Below, piece by piece: positions 1 to 6,699 of a stretch of 11,931 bases of DNA (its first letter is position 1; each line of letters starts with the position of its first letter). Origin of the DNA: JBMNCR01 sp049366695. GTDB lineage: Bacteria; Bacillota; Clostridia; Eubacteriales; Alkalibacteraceae. The notes under the pieces were generated by a model. The model searched no databases. It saw nothing but the letters and a program-made list of their open reading frames with translations, and was not told the DNA's origin. The stretch lies in contig JBMNCR010000017.1 in NCBI GenBank assembly GCA_049366695.1, positions 1 through 11,931 on the forward strand, read 5' to 3'. The position numbers were made by a program, and so were the translations under genes.

Positions 1-70
1 ATAAAATTAGTATGCTTACAGTATTTTTTTTAAAAACAGTAGAAGTATATTAGTTAATAATTATAACCAT

Positions 71-106
71 AAAAGAATCTGATTTAAAAATAAATCAGGT
101 TCTTTT
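71..106 (+). terminator. Intrinsic terminator of a gene left of the window
   Basis: Arms AAAAGAATCTGATTT (71-85) and AAATCAGGTTCTTTT (92-106) form a 15-bp stem with one G·U pair and a 6-nt loop, followed by GTTTTG. No gene inside the window precedes it, so it probably ends a gene whose body lies left of base 1. One open frame runs in from the edge and stops at TAG 51-53, which would suit this, but 16 codons are too few to call a gene. Confidence 0.7.
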
Positions 107-525
107 GTTTTGCATACATATTTGTCATTAAAATTTATGATGTAGTTATATAGAACATATATTTATGAGTGAATTCTACTTATATTTGAGTAGATATTAC
201 ATAATTTTAATTTCAGTATCTAAATAATAAGATCAAGAATTTTATGAAATATTGTAATAATATTATAAGTTAATTTATAAAAAAGTTTACAAAAGCAAAT
301 ATTGTAAACGACATATAATTACAAAAAAATATAATTAATAGGACTATAATAAAGTTAATTGCAATTAATTTAACTTGCGACTAACTTTATAAAATTATTA
401 TAATTACTAAAAATATTTAGAACGGTTAGATATTTTATTTTAAATGGGTACTGTTTAAAGTTTGTTATTTATTTAGATAAGCTATCTATCTAAATATAAA
501 GGATTACATATAACGATGAAAAACT

Positions 526-562
526 ACACATTATCTTTATTATAAGAATAAAAGATAAGTGT
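526..562. repeat. Imperfect hairpin in the intergenic region
   Basis: Bases 526-529 and 531-538 pair with 559-562 and 551-558, giving 12 bp with A530 bulged and a 12-nt loop. The core arms are TTATCTTT and AAAGATAA. No T-tract follows directly, so this is not an obvious terminator. It may be part of a leader RNA or a protein-binding site; its role is unknown. Confidence 0.45.
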
Positions 563-721
563 TGTGTTTATATATTTATTATAGGGAGGGATCAAAATCG
601 AGAAAAAAATATATGAGAGGGGTGGGGAAAGAAATTCAATAATACATATGATTGTTTGTGAGTAGAGAACTTATTTTAATTATGAGACATATAAAATTTT
701 TGACAACGGGTTATTATGAAG

Positions 722-748
722 TTGTTTCATTTGTACTTTGTTTATAAT
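722..748 (+). promoter_or_regulatory. Weak candidate promoter for the MFS gene
   Basis: TATAAT at 743-748 is a perfect -10 box. The best -35 is TTGTTT at 722-727, with a short 15-nt spacer. If used, it would give a leader of about 125 nt before the ATG at 881. The TTGACA at 700-705 is too far away to pair with it. Confidence 0.3.
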
Positions 749-880
749 ATAAAAATAATATTGCATATGGTTGCCTGTCTAAAAGCATTGCCGATTTGCT
801 TTATTTGGCGGGAAAATTCATATGGGAGTTAAAGTTTAGTATTAGAATAAAAATCTATATGATTTAAAGGAGAATCTAAA

Positions 881-2059
881 ATGAAAAATAATAAATATTC
901 ACTTATTGCCGTAATGTCAATATTTTTTATAGCCATGGGTATAGGAACCATTACACCTGCAATAGCTAATATTGCAGCTGCTTTTCCAGATGTTCCATTT
1001 ACAACAATTTTATTAGCATCAACACTTCCATCATTATTAATTATTCCTTCTACTCTCATTACAGGAATGATAGCAGGTTCAAAAGTAAAATTTAAAACTC
1101 TCGCATTACTTGGATTAGCATTATTTACAATTTCAGGTGTAGCACCTGCATTGTTTAATAGTTCTTTTACTTTAGTTTTAGTATTTAGAGCAATATTTGG
1201 TATAAGTCTTGGTATTATATCTCCATTAGGAAATGCAATTTTAATGGGAATGTTCGAAGGCCAGGCTAGAGCAAATATGTTAGGTATTGGTTCACTTATG
1301 ATGAATATAGGTGGTATTGTACTACAGTTTTTAGGTGGTGCTCTATCAGGTATATCTTGGCAATTATGTTTCTGGGGACACGCTCCAGCTATATTATCTT
1401 TTATACTTGTAATGTTATTCTTAAAAGAGCCCGAAGCTCCTCAAGTAGAGGGTGGAGGAGAAGTAAGTTCAGCAAAAAAAGAAAAAGTACCAATGTCAGT
1501 ATGGGTCATATCAGCTTTTTTCGGAGTTACAATGATGTTAGCATATCCAATGTTAGTAAACATGTCATCTATCATGTCTGAAGTAAAAGGAGTAGGTAAT
1601 GCAACTCAAGCAGCTTTATGTCTTTCAATGTATACTGTAGGTGGCGCTATTTCAGGAGCATTATTTGGGAAAGCTTATCAAATATTGAAAAGATTTATCT
1701 TGCCAGTGGCATTTATTGGTGGGGCAGTGGGAATTGCAATAATAATATATGCAAATAGTGCTGTAATGATGATAGTTGGTACAACAATTACAGGATTATT
1801 TTATATGCTAGCAATGCCAGCTGTAATGATGCTTTTAGGTATGTATGCACCTCCATCTACAATGGCAATGTCTATATCTATTATGATGGCTGTCATGAAT
1901 GTTTTTGCATTTTTATCAACATACTGGATCGGCTTTATAGGATCTCTTACAGGAGATGTTTATATAATGCCAGTAAAATTTGCCATGTTTGGTTTCTTGA
2001 TTGCTGCTGGATTATTATTAGTTATTAATCCATTTCCTAAAGTTGAAACTGCGCAATAA
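881..2059 (+). CDS. MFS transporter, 12 transmembrane helices
   Basis: A major facilitator superfamily protein of 392 residues, a usual length for the family. It is expected to sit in the cytoplasmic membrane and move a small molecule, probably by proton-coupled efflux. Twelve hydrophobic segments can be counted: six between about residues 7 and 181, a charged central loop at about 182-204 (rich in E, G, K), and six from about 205 to 385. The TM1 region carries the pattern GTITPAIANIAAAFP, typical of drug-efflux-like MFS proteins. R103 and the following glycines in TM4 fit MFS motif B. The TM2-TM3 loop (GMIAGSKVKFK) is a poor motif A because it lacks the usual Asp and Arg. The start is set by AAAGGAG at 866-872, 8 nt before the ATG. 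The gene stands alone between a long intergenic region and its own terminator. The substrate cannot be deduced and no adjacent regulator hints at one. Confidence 0.9.
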   Translation: MKNNKYSLIAVMSIFFIAMGIGTITPAIANIAAAFPDVPFTTILLASTLPSLLIIPSTLITGMIAGSKVKFKTLALLGLALFTISGVAPALFNSSFTLVLVFRAIFGISLGIISPLGNAILMGMFEGQARANMLGIGSLMMNIGGIVLQFLGGALSGISWQLCFWGHAPAILSFILVMLFLKEPEAPQVEGGGEVSSAKKEKVPMSVWVISAFFGVTMMLAYPMLVNMSSIMSEVKGVGNATQAALCLSMYTVGGAISGALFGKAYQILKRFILPVAFIGGAVGIAIIIYANSAVMMIVGTTITGLFYMLAMPAVMMLLGMYAPPSTMAMSISIMMAVMNVFAFLSTYWIGFIGSLTGDVYIMPVKFAMFGFLIAAGLLLVINPFPKVETAQ

Positions 2060-2100
2060 AAATTATCAAATATGTAAGGATTACATAAATTAATAATATA

Positions 2101-2146
2101 AAAAATCAAAGGATCTTAACTTAGTTAAGATCCTTTGATTTTTTAT
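2101..2146 (+). terminator. Strong intrinsic terminator of the MFS gene
   Basis: The arms at 2101-2120 and 2124-2143 are a perfect 20-bp inverted repeat (core GGATCTTAAC / GTTAAGATCC) around a 3-nt loop TTA, ending in TTTTTT. It lies 41 nt after the MFS stop codon. The left arm begins with AAAAA, so it could also act on the minus strand, but no minus-strand gene faces it. Confidence 0.92.
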
Positions 2147-2806
2147 TAGTTATATTAGTGTTCTTATACTCTTATTTTTATTCTATATAAATCCAGATAT
2201 ATCATTTAGAATTTAATACTTGTTGATGGCGAGAAATTATTAGTATAATAAAATTCATAATGTATTCATGTCACTAATATTAATATTAAAAGGAATATTT
2301 AGTTAATTGCATAAAAAATGCATGACGGTAGGTGTATTTGAACCGGACATTAGTCATATATCGAGAATATTTTAGTCAAGTAAAGTGATAATAGTTTTAT
2401 TTTTCTTGACCTTCATAGTTTTTATTATATATTGAGATATTCTCAGCTTATCTTAAAGTAGATAAGAGTTTATTAATTAAAAATTTTGAAAGAGTGATAC
2501 TGAAAATTAAAAATTCTTCAAAATGAAGAGTTATAAAGATACTTCATAGTGATAAATTATATCAAGATTATCTTTTTATAACAAAGTTGTATATTATATA
2601 ATACAAGAATTAAAAATATATCAATACTAATAAATAATATTATGATTTATATGTGCTAATAATAAAAAATTTGCACGTATTCGTAGCGCAGGATAAATTG
2701 TAACAAAGATGTAAAAAAATTATTTGTATTAAGATACAAATAATGTTATAATGATTATGCGTTTTAAACTGCTAAAATATTTTAAAATTAAAATGGGAGT
2801 TTATAA
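2147..2806. other. Hairpin-rich intergenic region, no gene seen
   Basis: About 660 bp without a supported coding frame. It holds a candidate promoter (TTGTTG 2220-2225, 18-nt spacer, TATAAT 2244-2249) followed by a cluster of inverted repeats: GAGAATAT 2363-2370 / ATATTCTC 2437-2444 enclosing GTCAAG 2375-2380 / CTTGAC 2405-2410; CTTATCT 2447-2453 / AGATAAG 2460-2466; and AATTCTTCA 2512-2520 / TGAAGAGTT 2524-2532. Its right end holds the promoter of the next gene. A 17-codon frame at 2322-2375 lacks a usable ribosome binding site and was not called. Confidence 0.55.
2719..2752 (+). promoter_or_regulatory. Promoter of the NlpC/P60 gene with overlapping operator-like repeat
   Basis: TTGTAT (2724-2729) and TATAAT (2747-2752) are separated by exactly 17 nt. 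A perfect 11-bp inverted repeat, ATTATTTGTAT (2719-2729) and ATACAAATAAT (2734-2744), has a 4-nt centre TAAG and covers the whole -35 box and most of the spacer. That position suits a repressor operator. The predicted transcript starts near 2759, about 48 nt before the ATG. Confidence 0.65.
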
Positions 2807-4177
2807 ATGAAAAATAAATTTATGAAGTATATAGAAAAACTAAGTGATTTAAAAGATAATAAGACAGTAATAATTTGTGGCTTTCTTTCTTTAGTTATGA
2901 TTACATTTTTAGTATATCAAAATACATTTTCTTATGAATTGTATCTAAATAATGAGAAAATTGGAATTGCAAATGAAAAATATATAGTAGAAGAAGCTTT
3001 AGTAGCTGTTGAAACATTGGTAAAAGAAGAGTATGGTAGTAAAGCCAATTATAAATTTGATATAAGTGTGGAAAAAGTTAGGGTAAATAAAGATCAAAAT
3101 ATTAATCAAAAGCAGTTACAGGAAAATATCTATAAAAACTTAGATATTTATAAGCCAGCAGCTGTAATAATAATAGACGGTCAAGAGTCACTGATTCTAG
3201 AGACTGAAGAGCAGGCTGAAAGTATCCTAGAAACTATTAAAGAACCTTTTATAGATAAAATTCAAAATGAAAATGTAGAAATTTTGGAAGTTTCTTTTGT
3301 TCAAGATGTTGAAGTAAGTATAAGGAATGTTCCAGTAGAGAATATTTTTTCTGAAGAAAAAGCTATAAGTCAAATAGAAGAAAGCAAAGATCAGATGCAA
3401 AACTTTGAAATTGCTATAGAACGTACTGATTTAAATGTATCTAGATCTAATAATACAAGTATTATTACATTAGATGAGATTAATCAAGATAATTATATGG
3501 AAGAGTTGATTAGTAAAGTTGTAGAAAAACCATATATTGATGTAAGTACTATTATTAAACAAACTGTTATAGAAGAAATTGATTATAAAGTTGAAAAGGA
3601 AGAGACATCATCTTTATATAAAGGCGATAGTAAAGTAAAACAAGAAGGTATAAAAGGAAAAAAAGAAGTTCTTAAAGAATTGAAATATGTTAATGGTGTA
3701 GTGGACGAGGAAAAAGTTATAGATGAAGAAATAATAACAGAGCCTACAAAAAAGATAGTTTTAGTTGGTACGAAATCTAGACCAGTTTCAATTTCATCAA
3801 ATACAGTTGCTCCTACGTATAACGGAGATTTAGGATCTTCTATTGTAGCAACTGCAAAGCATTATATTGGAATACCATATGTACGTGGAGGTTCATCACC
3901 TTCAGGATTTGATTGTTCAGGATTTACCCAATATGTTTTTAAACAGTATGGTATTAATTTACCCAGAACTAGTGGAGGACAGGGGAGTGCGGGAGGATAT
4001 GTATCGAGAAGTGATTTAAAACCAGGAGACTTGGTAATATTCTCAGGACATGTGGGAATCTATGTTGGTGGTAGTCGTTTTATTCATTCTCCTAGTACAG
4101 GTGGTCGTGTTGAAATTACATCTTTAAATACCGCTTACTGGAGGTCAAAGTATATATCCGGAAGAAGAGTTTATTAA
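2807..4177 (+). CDS. Membrane-anchored G5 domain–NlpC/P60 peptidoglycan endopeptidase
   Basis: A 456-residue cell-wall hydrolase of the C40 (NlpC/P60) family, expected to cut D-Glu–diamino acid bonds in peptidoglycan outside the membrane. A hydrophobic segment at about residues 20-38 with no clear cleavage site suggests a signal anchor. Residues 41-240 contain repeated short segments of the YLNNEKIGIANEKY and VIIIDGQESLILETEEQA type, common in clostridial wall hydrolases with a G5 domain. A G5-like domain spans about 242-323, ending in EPTKKIVLVGTK. The catalytic domain fills about 345-456, with Cys370 in FDCSGF, His415 in GHVGIYVG and His427 in FIHSP as the expected triad, so it looks active. 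GGGAG at 2795-2799 lies 7 nt before the ATG. The gene is monocistronic, with its own promoter carrying an operator-like repeat and its own terminator. It may serve cell separation or wall remodelling, or germination if the organism sporulates; the sequence does not decide. Confidence 0.9.
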   Translation: MKNKFMKYIEKLSDLKDNKTVIICGFLSLVMITFLVYQNTFSYELYLNNEKIGIANEKYIVEEALVAVETLVKEEYGSKANYKFDISVEKVRVNKDQNINQKQLQENIYKNLDIYKPAAVIIIDGQESLILETEEQAESILETIKEPFIDKIQNENVEILEVSFVQDVEVSIRNVPVENIFSEEKAISQIEESKDQMQNFEIAIERTDLNVSRSNNTSIITLDEINQDNYMEELISKVVEKPYIDVSTIIKQTVIEEIDYKVEKEETSSLYKGDSKVKQEGIKGKKEVLKELKYVNGVVDEEKVIDEEIITEPTKKIVLVGTKSRPVSISSNTVAPTYNGDLGSSIVATAKHYIGIPYVRGGSSPSGFDCSGFTQYVFKQYGINLPRTSGGQGSAGGYVSRSDLKPGDLVIFSGHVGIYVGGSRFIHSPSTGGRVEITSLNTAYWRSKYISGRRVY

Positions 4178-4182
4178 ATATT

Positions 4183-4216
4183 ATGCTCGCGATGTTTCTC
4201 ATTGTGGGCATTTTTT
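4183..4216 (+). terminator. Intrinsic terminator of the NlpC/P60 gene
   Basis: ATGCTCGCGATG (4183-4194) and CATTGTGGGCAT (4200-4211) form a 12-bp stem with three G·U pairs and a 5-nt loop, followed by TTTTT, 5 nt after the stop codon. The G·U pairs make it work best in the plus direction. Confidence 0.8.
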
Positions 4217-4374
4217 AATAAGATGTGAAGTATGAAGATGGTTGTAAGAATTATTCTTATATACAGAAAACTTTCATAACTTTAAAGTCAAAAGAGTGGT
4301 GTTTTTAGGTTGTTATTTTACATTTTTATATTGACTATGGTAAAATGTCCATAAGTTTAATTATTATTCTATTA

Positions 4375-4403
4375 TTGAAAAAACATTCTTATAAAATTAT
4401 AAT
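4375..4403 (+). promoter_or_regulatory. Promoter of the NYN-domain gene
   Basis: TTGAAA (4375-4380), a 17-nt spacer and a perfect TATAAT (4398-4403). The predicted start near 4410 leaves a leader of about 45 nt. A second weaker pair further upstream (TTTACA 4317-4322, 18 nt, TAAAAT 4341-4346) is framed by an inverted repeat ATTTTAC 4315-4321 / GTAAAAT 4340-4346. Confidence 0.65.
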
Positions 4404-4455
4404 ACAAATGTATTACATTCGATAATGAAGCTAAAAATATACTAAGGTGGTAAAT

Positions 4456-5208
4456 ATGGAAAATGATAAAAAGATTGCAGTACTAATTGATGCAGATAAT
4501 GTATCAGATAAATATATAAAGTTTATATTTAATGAAATTTCTAATCACGGAATCCCAACGTTTAAACGAATTTATGGAGATTGGACGAAACCTCAATTGG
4601 CATCATGGAAATCAGTATTGCTTAAATATTCTATTAATCCAATTCAGCAATATAGTTATACAACAGGTAAAAATGCTACTGATGCGGCATTAATAATTGA
4701 TGCAATGGATATACTCTATTCGAACAATGTAGACGGTTTTTGTATTGTTTCTAGTGACAGCGATTTCACACGTCTTGCTGCTCGATTAAGAGAGGCTGGA
4801 ATGTATGTAGTTGGGATGGGAGAAAAGAAAACACCAGTGCCATTTATCTCAGCGTGTGAACAGTTTAAGTATCTTGAAGTTTTGGCTACGATTCGTGAAG
4901 ATTCTAGCGAAGCTATTGAAAAGCCAGATAGGCAAGAACCTCCAAAAGATGGTATAGAAAATAGAAAAGAATTAATTGAGTCTATAAAAGTTATTATTAC
5001 AGAGAGTTCAGATGAAGATGGTTGGGCATATTTGGGCGAAGTTGGAAAAATACTAAATAAGCGTCATCCAGATTTTGATACAAGAAACTATGGACATGCT
5101 AAACTTACTCCTCTTATATTATCATTAAAAGAATTTCAAATTCAGTCACGAAAAACAAATAAACCACATATTACCCATTACTATATCAAGAATAAAGTGA
5201 AAAAGTAA
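4456..5208 (+). CDS. NYN (PIN-like) nuclease domain protein with probable OST-HTH/LOTUS tail
   Basis: A 250-residue protein of the NYN/DUF88 (LabA-like) family; these are PIN-fold proteins thought to act as metal-dependent ribonucleases. The acidic residues expected at the active site are present: Asp12 and Asp14 in LIDADN, Asp76 and Asp82 in TDAALIIDAMD, and Asp101 and Asp103 in SSDSDF. The NYN domain covers about residues 5-145. After a polar linker (about 148-168), residues 170-245 (KELIESIKVI … GWAYLGEVGKILNKRHPDFD … KPHITHYYIK) match the pattern of OST-HTH/LOTUS domains, which bind RNA. NYN plus OST-HTH is a known architecture. The open frame extends back to a GTG at 4447, but that GTG lies inside the ribosome binding site AAGGTGG (4444-4450), so ATG 4456 is the better start. 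It has its own promoter and terminator. The substrate RNA is unknown, and no toxin, antitoxin or defence gene is adjacent. Confidence 0.88.
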   Translation: MENDKKIAVLIDADNVSDKYIKFIFNEISNHGIPTFKRIYGDWTKPQLASWKSVLLKYSINPIQQYSYTTGKNATDAALIIDAMDILYSNNVDGFCIVSSDSDFTRLAARLREAGMYVVGMGEKKTPVPFISACEQFKYLEVLATIREDSSEAIEKPDRQEPPKDGIENRKELIESIKVIITESSDEDGWAYLGEVGKILNKRHPDFDTRNYGHAKLTPLILSLKEFQIQSRKTNKPHITHYYIKNKVKK

Positions 5209-5243
5209 ACTGTAAAGAAATAGACAGTTTACTTTTTCGTTTT
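5199..5243. terminator. Bidirectional terminator between convergent genes
   Basis: GAAAAAGTAAACTGT (5199-5213) and ACAGTTTACTTTTTC (5224-5238) form a perfect 15-bp stem with a 10-nt loop, followed by GTTTT. The left arm includes the NYN stop codon (5206-5208). Read on the minus strand, the same stem ends in TTTACTTTTTC and lies about 55 nt past the stop of the FlxA-like gene, so it can serve both. Confidence 0.88.
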
Positions 5244-5293
5244 ATTCTAAGACTCGTTTTAATTTACCCCAATTTATATTTGAGTTTGCAGAA

Positions 5294-5611
5294 TTAGGCA
5301 AGAACATCAACTATATTTTCCTCGTCTTCTGTTGTAGTTTTCGAAGTTGCATTTTCTGATGTGGTTTCTTGATTTTCAGCGATTTTCGTTTTATTTTTAT
5401 TTTGGATCTGTTGTATTTGTTGTTGTAATAACTGTATTTGTTGTTGTATTAATTGTATTTTTTCCTGTTTAGTCGTAGCATTATCACTACTTTGGTTTGT
5501 TTCTATGATTTCCTTATTCAGTTTTTGAATTTGCTTTTCAAGTAGTTTAATTTTATTGGATGATGATGAAGAAATATTGTTTGATGTAGCAGAAATAGAA
5601 GAAACGCTCAT
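5294..5611 (-). CDS. Small FlxA-like glutamine-rich coiled-coil protein
   Basis: A 105-residue hydrophilic protein resembling the FlxA-like family, whose members are common in motile clostridia and whose molecular function is not established. It has a Ser/Asn-rich N-terminus (residues 1-19), a heptad-patterned helix from about 20 to 72 with a run of glutamines (KIQLIQQQIQLLQQQIQQIQ), and a Thr/Glu-rich acidic tail ending in VDVLA. It has no signal peptide, membrane segment or cysteine. The start is well supported: AGGAGGT at 5619-5625 lies 7 nt before the ATG. It is a single gene convergent with the NYN gene and divergent from the TetR gene. The flagellar link rests only on the family name; the chemoreceptor 1.3 kb away is the sole nearby motility gene. 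Confidence 0.75.
   Translation of the reverse strand: MSVSSISATSNNISSSSSNKIKLLEKQIQKLNKEIIETNQSSDNATTKQEKIQLIQQQIQLLQQQIQQIQNKNKTKIAENQETTSENATSKTTTEDEENIVDVLA
5412..5453. repeat. 21-bp tandem repeat inside the FlxA-like gene
   Basis: Two adjacent 21-bp units (5412-5432 and 5433-5453) both begin TGTATTTGTTGTTGTA. Each encodes one heptad of the glutamine-rich coiled coil, so the helix probably grew by duplication and could vary in length between strains. Confidence 0.6.
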
Positions 5612-5645
5612 TATTAATACCTCCTAATGTATAATTTGTATTTTT

Positions 5646-5693
5646 ATTATAATAGTATAATATGTTAATCTTAAATATTTCTTAAGAAATATT
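5646..5693 (-). promoter_or_regulatory. Promoter of the FlxA-like gene with adjacent perfect palindrome
   Basis: On the minus strand, TTAAGA (5669-5674) and TATAAT (5646-5651) are 17 nt apart, giving a start near 5640 and a leader of about 28 nt. Just upstream lies a perfect 20-bp palindrome with half AATATTTCTT (5674-5683) mirrored in 5684-5693. Its position fits an activator or repressor site. In the plus direction the palindrome followed by T7 (5695-5701) resembles a weak terminator, but no plus-strand gene precedes it. Confidence 0.45.
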
Positions 5694-5894
5694 ATTTTTT
5701 TACTATATATTATAATATTAGTAATAACTTCAAAATCTATATACTGTATAAAATATACCTTAGCCTAATTGCTTATTAAGAGGTAATCATTAGAATCGAT
5801 ATGATTTATGAATATAAAGAAAGTAGTAGTTTAAAGCAACAGGATAGATATACAAATCATATGTGAATTAGTAAATTACAAAACCTTCAAAGAA
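5694..5894. other. Rest of the divergent FlxA-like/TetR intergenic region
   Basis: AT-rich, with no coding frame. It carries only short palindromes such as TATACTGTATA. The TetR promoter begins at its right end. Confidence 0.5.
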
Positions 5895-5940
5895 TTGACA
5901 GATTTTTTTTATTGCAATATAATGGTAGTAACCTTACGGT
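5895..5940 (+). promoter_or_regulatory. Consensus promoter of the TetR gene, with possible operator
   Basis: TTGACA (5895-5900) and TATAAT (5918-5923) with a 17-nt spacer: both boxes match the vegetative consensus exactly. ACCTTACGGT (5931-5940), an 8/10 palindrome, sits at or just after the expected start site near 5930. It could be the operator for autoregulation, which is usual for TetR proteins. The promoter is well supported; the operator is tentative. Confidence 0.75.
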
Positions 5941-5966
5941 CGTCAGGGAGTTGGAGGAGTTGTAAT

Positions 5967-6560
5967 ATGAATAAGGAAAAGATACTAAATATTGCTTTTG
6001 AAAAGTTTACGGAAAAAGGCTATCAAACAAGTATGGGAGATATTGCGAAAGCTATCGGAATTCGTAAGCAGTCCCTATACCATTATTTTAAAAACAAGGA
6101 CGAGTTGTTTTTGGAGGTAATACATAAAGAAATTAGGGAGTATTTTGCTCAAAAAAAACATGAATTCTCTTGTCTTAATGAACTTGATATTCGTGATCAA
6201 CTTAGCTTGATTTTTTTTTCGATTATAGATTATTTTGAAGATGTAAAGAAAATAAGATTTTGGCGATGGATTATGTTAAATGAATCTAATGAAATAGATA
6301 TGAAAATTAGTGAATTGATTCGAGAACATGAAATTCGTTTTTATCATATTTTAAAAGATATCTTTGAGAAAGGTGTTAAAAATGGAGACATTATTGATGA
6401 ACCAGTAGAAAACTTGATACAAATGTATATTGTTATGATTCAAGGTATACTAAATGGGATGTTGCTTTATTTTACATTTAATAATCGGAAAAAGTTCATA
6501 AATAATATATGGAATACATATGAAAAAGTATATCTAAATAAAAATATTAGAGAGGTATAA
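5967..6560 (+). CDS. TetR/AcrR-family transcriptional regulator
   Basis: A 197-residue one-component regulator of usual TetR length. The DNA-binding helix-turn-helix is at about residues 21-42 (TSMGDIAKAIGIRKQSLYHYF followed by KNKDELF), a textbook TetR_N signature. Residues 60-190 form the variable ligand-binding and dimerisation part, rich in aromatics (RFWRWIMLNE, LLYFTFNNRKKF). The frame is open back to 5895, but that would put the start inside the -35 box. ATG 5967, with GGAGGAG at 5953-5959 and 7-nt spacing, is the real start. No efflux pump or enzyme gene is adjacent, so its target is not evident from context. Autoregulation is likely. The divergent FlxA-like gene and the downstream chemoreceptor are the nearest possible targets, but nothing in the sequence proves either. 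Confidence 0.9.
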   Translation: MNKEKILNIAFEKFTEKGYQTSMGDIAKAIGIRKQSLYHYFKNKDELFLEVIHKEIREYFAQKKHEFSCLNELDIRDQLSLIFFSIIDYFEDVKKIRFWRWIMLNESNEIDMKISELIREHEIRFYHILKDIFEKGVKNGDIIDEPVENLIQMYIVMIQGILNGMLLYFTFNNRKKFINNIWNTYEKVYLNKNIREV

Positions 6561-6650
6561 ATTATTTTTTAATGAAAATCATCAAATTAGTAAAGTTGAT
6601 ATGTGATAAATAAATTCATTATAGCGGTAGTTTTTTTGTTTGTTATTAAA

Positions 6651-6682
6651 ACATTGTGAACAATGTCATCAAATATTATATA
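6651..6682 (+). promoter_or_regulatory. Candidate distal promoter of the chemoreceptor gene with overlapping hairpin
   Basis: TTGTGA (6654-6659), a 17-nt spacer and TATATA (6677-6682) make a moderate promoter. An inverted repeat ACATTG (6651-6656) / CAATGT (6661-6666) covers the -35 box. The start would fall near 6689, giving a leader of almost 200 nt. An alternative is transcription from the TATAAT at 6831-6836. Confidence 0.35.
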
Positions 6683-6699
6683 TCAATACAAAAATAAAA

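Larger units (their letters stand above)
107..880. other. Long AT-rich intergenic region, no convincing gene
   Basis: About 770 bp with no frame carrying both a start codon and a ribosome binding site. It holds an inverted repeat ATTTAGATA (471-479) / TATCTAAAT (487-495), a longer hairpin (526-538 with 551-562), a purine-rich GGGAGGG (584-590) in front of an ATG-less 22-codon frame, a lone TTGACA (700-705) with no matching -10 box, and a TATAAT at 743-748. Part of it may be the leader of the MFS gene. No known riboswitch consensus was recognised. Confidence 0.6.

Noticed and set aside
1..53. Frame running in from the left edge to TAG 51-53
   Set aside because: Only 16 codons are visible; it could be the end of the gene served by the terminator at 71-106, but another frame stops at 31-33 and neither can be preferred with confidence.
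750..830. Possible riboswitch in the MFS leader (ATATGGTTGCC…GCCGA…TTGGC)
   Set aside because: Only a 5-bp stem could be drawn and no known riboswitch core (purine, SAM, TPP, guanidine, c-di-GMP) fits.
829..1059. Minus-strand open frame of 76 codons
   Set aside because: It lies opposite the start of the MFS gene, has no ribosome binding site, and its composition is that of an antisense shadow.
1357..1581. Plus-strand open frame of 74 codons inside the MFS gene
   Set aside because: Wholly within the well-supported transporter in another frame; basic, serine-rich and with no family resemblance.
2322..2375. 17-codon frame beginning MTVGVFEPD
   Set aside because: No ribosome binding site within range (the nearest AAAGGA is about 28 nt away) and too short to support.
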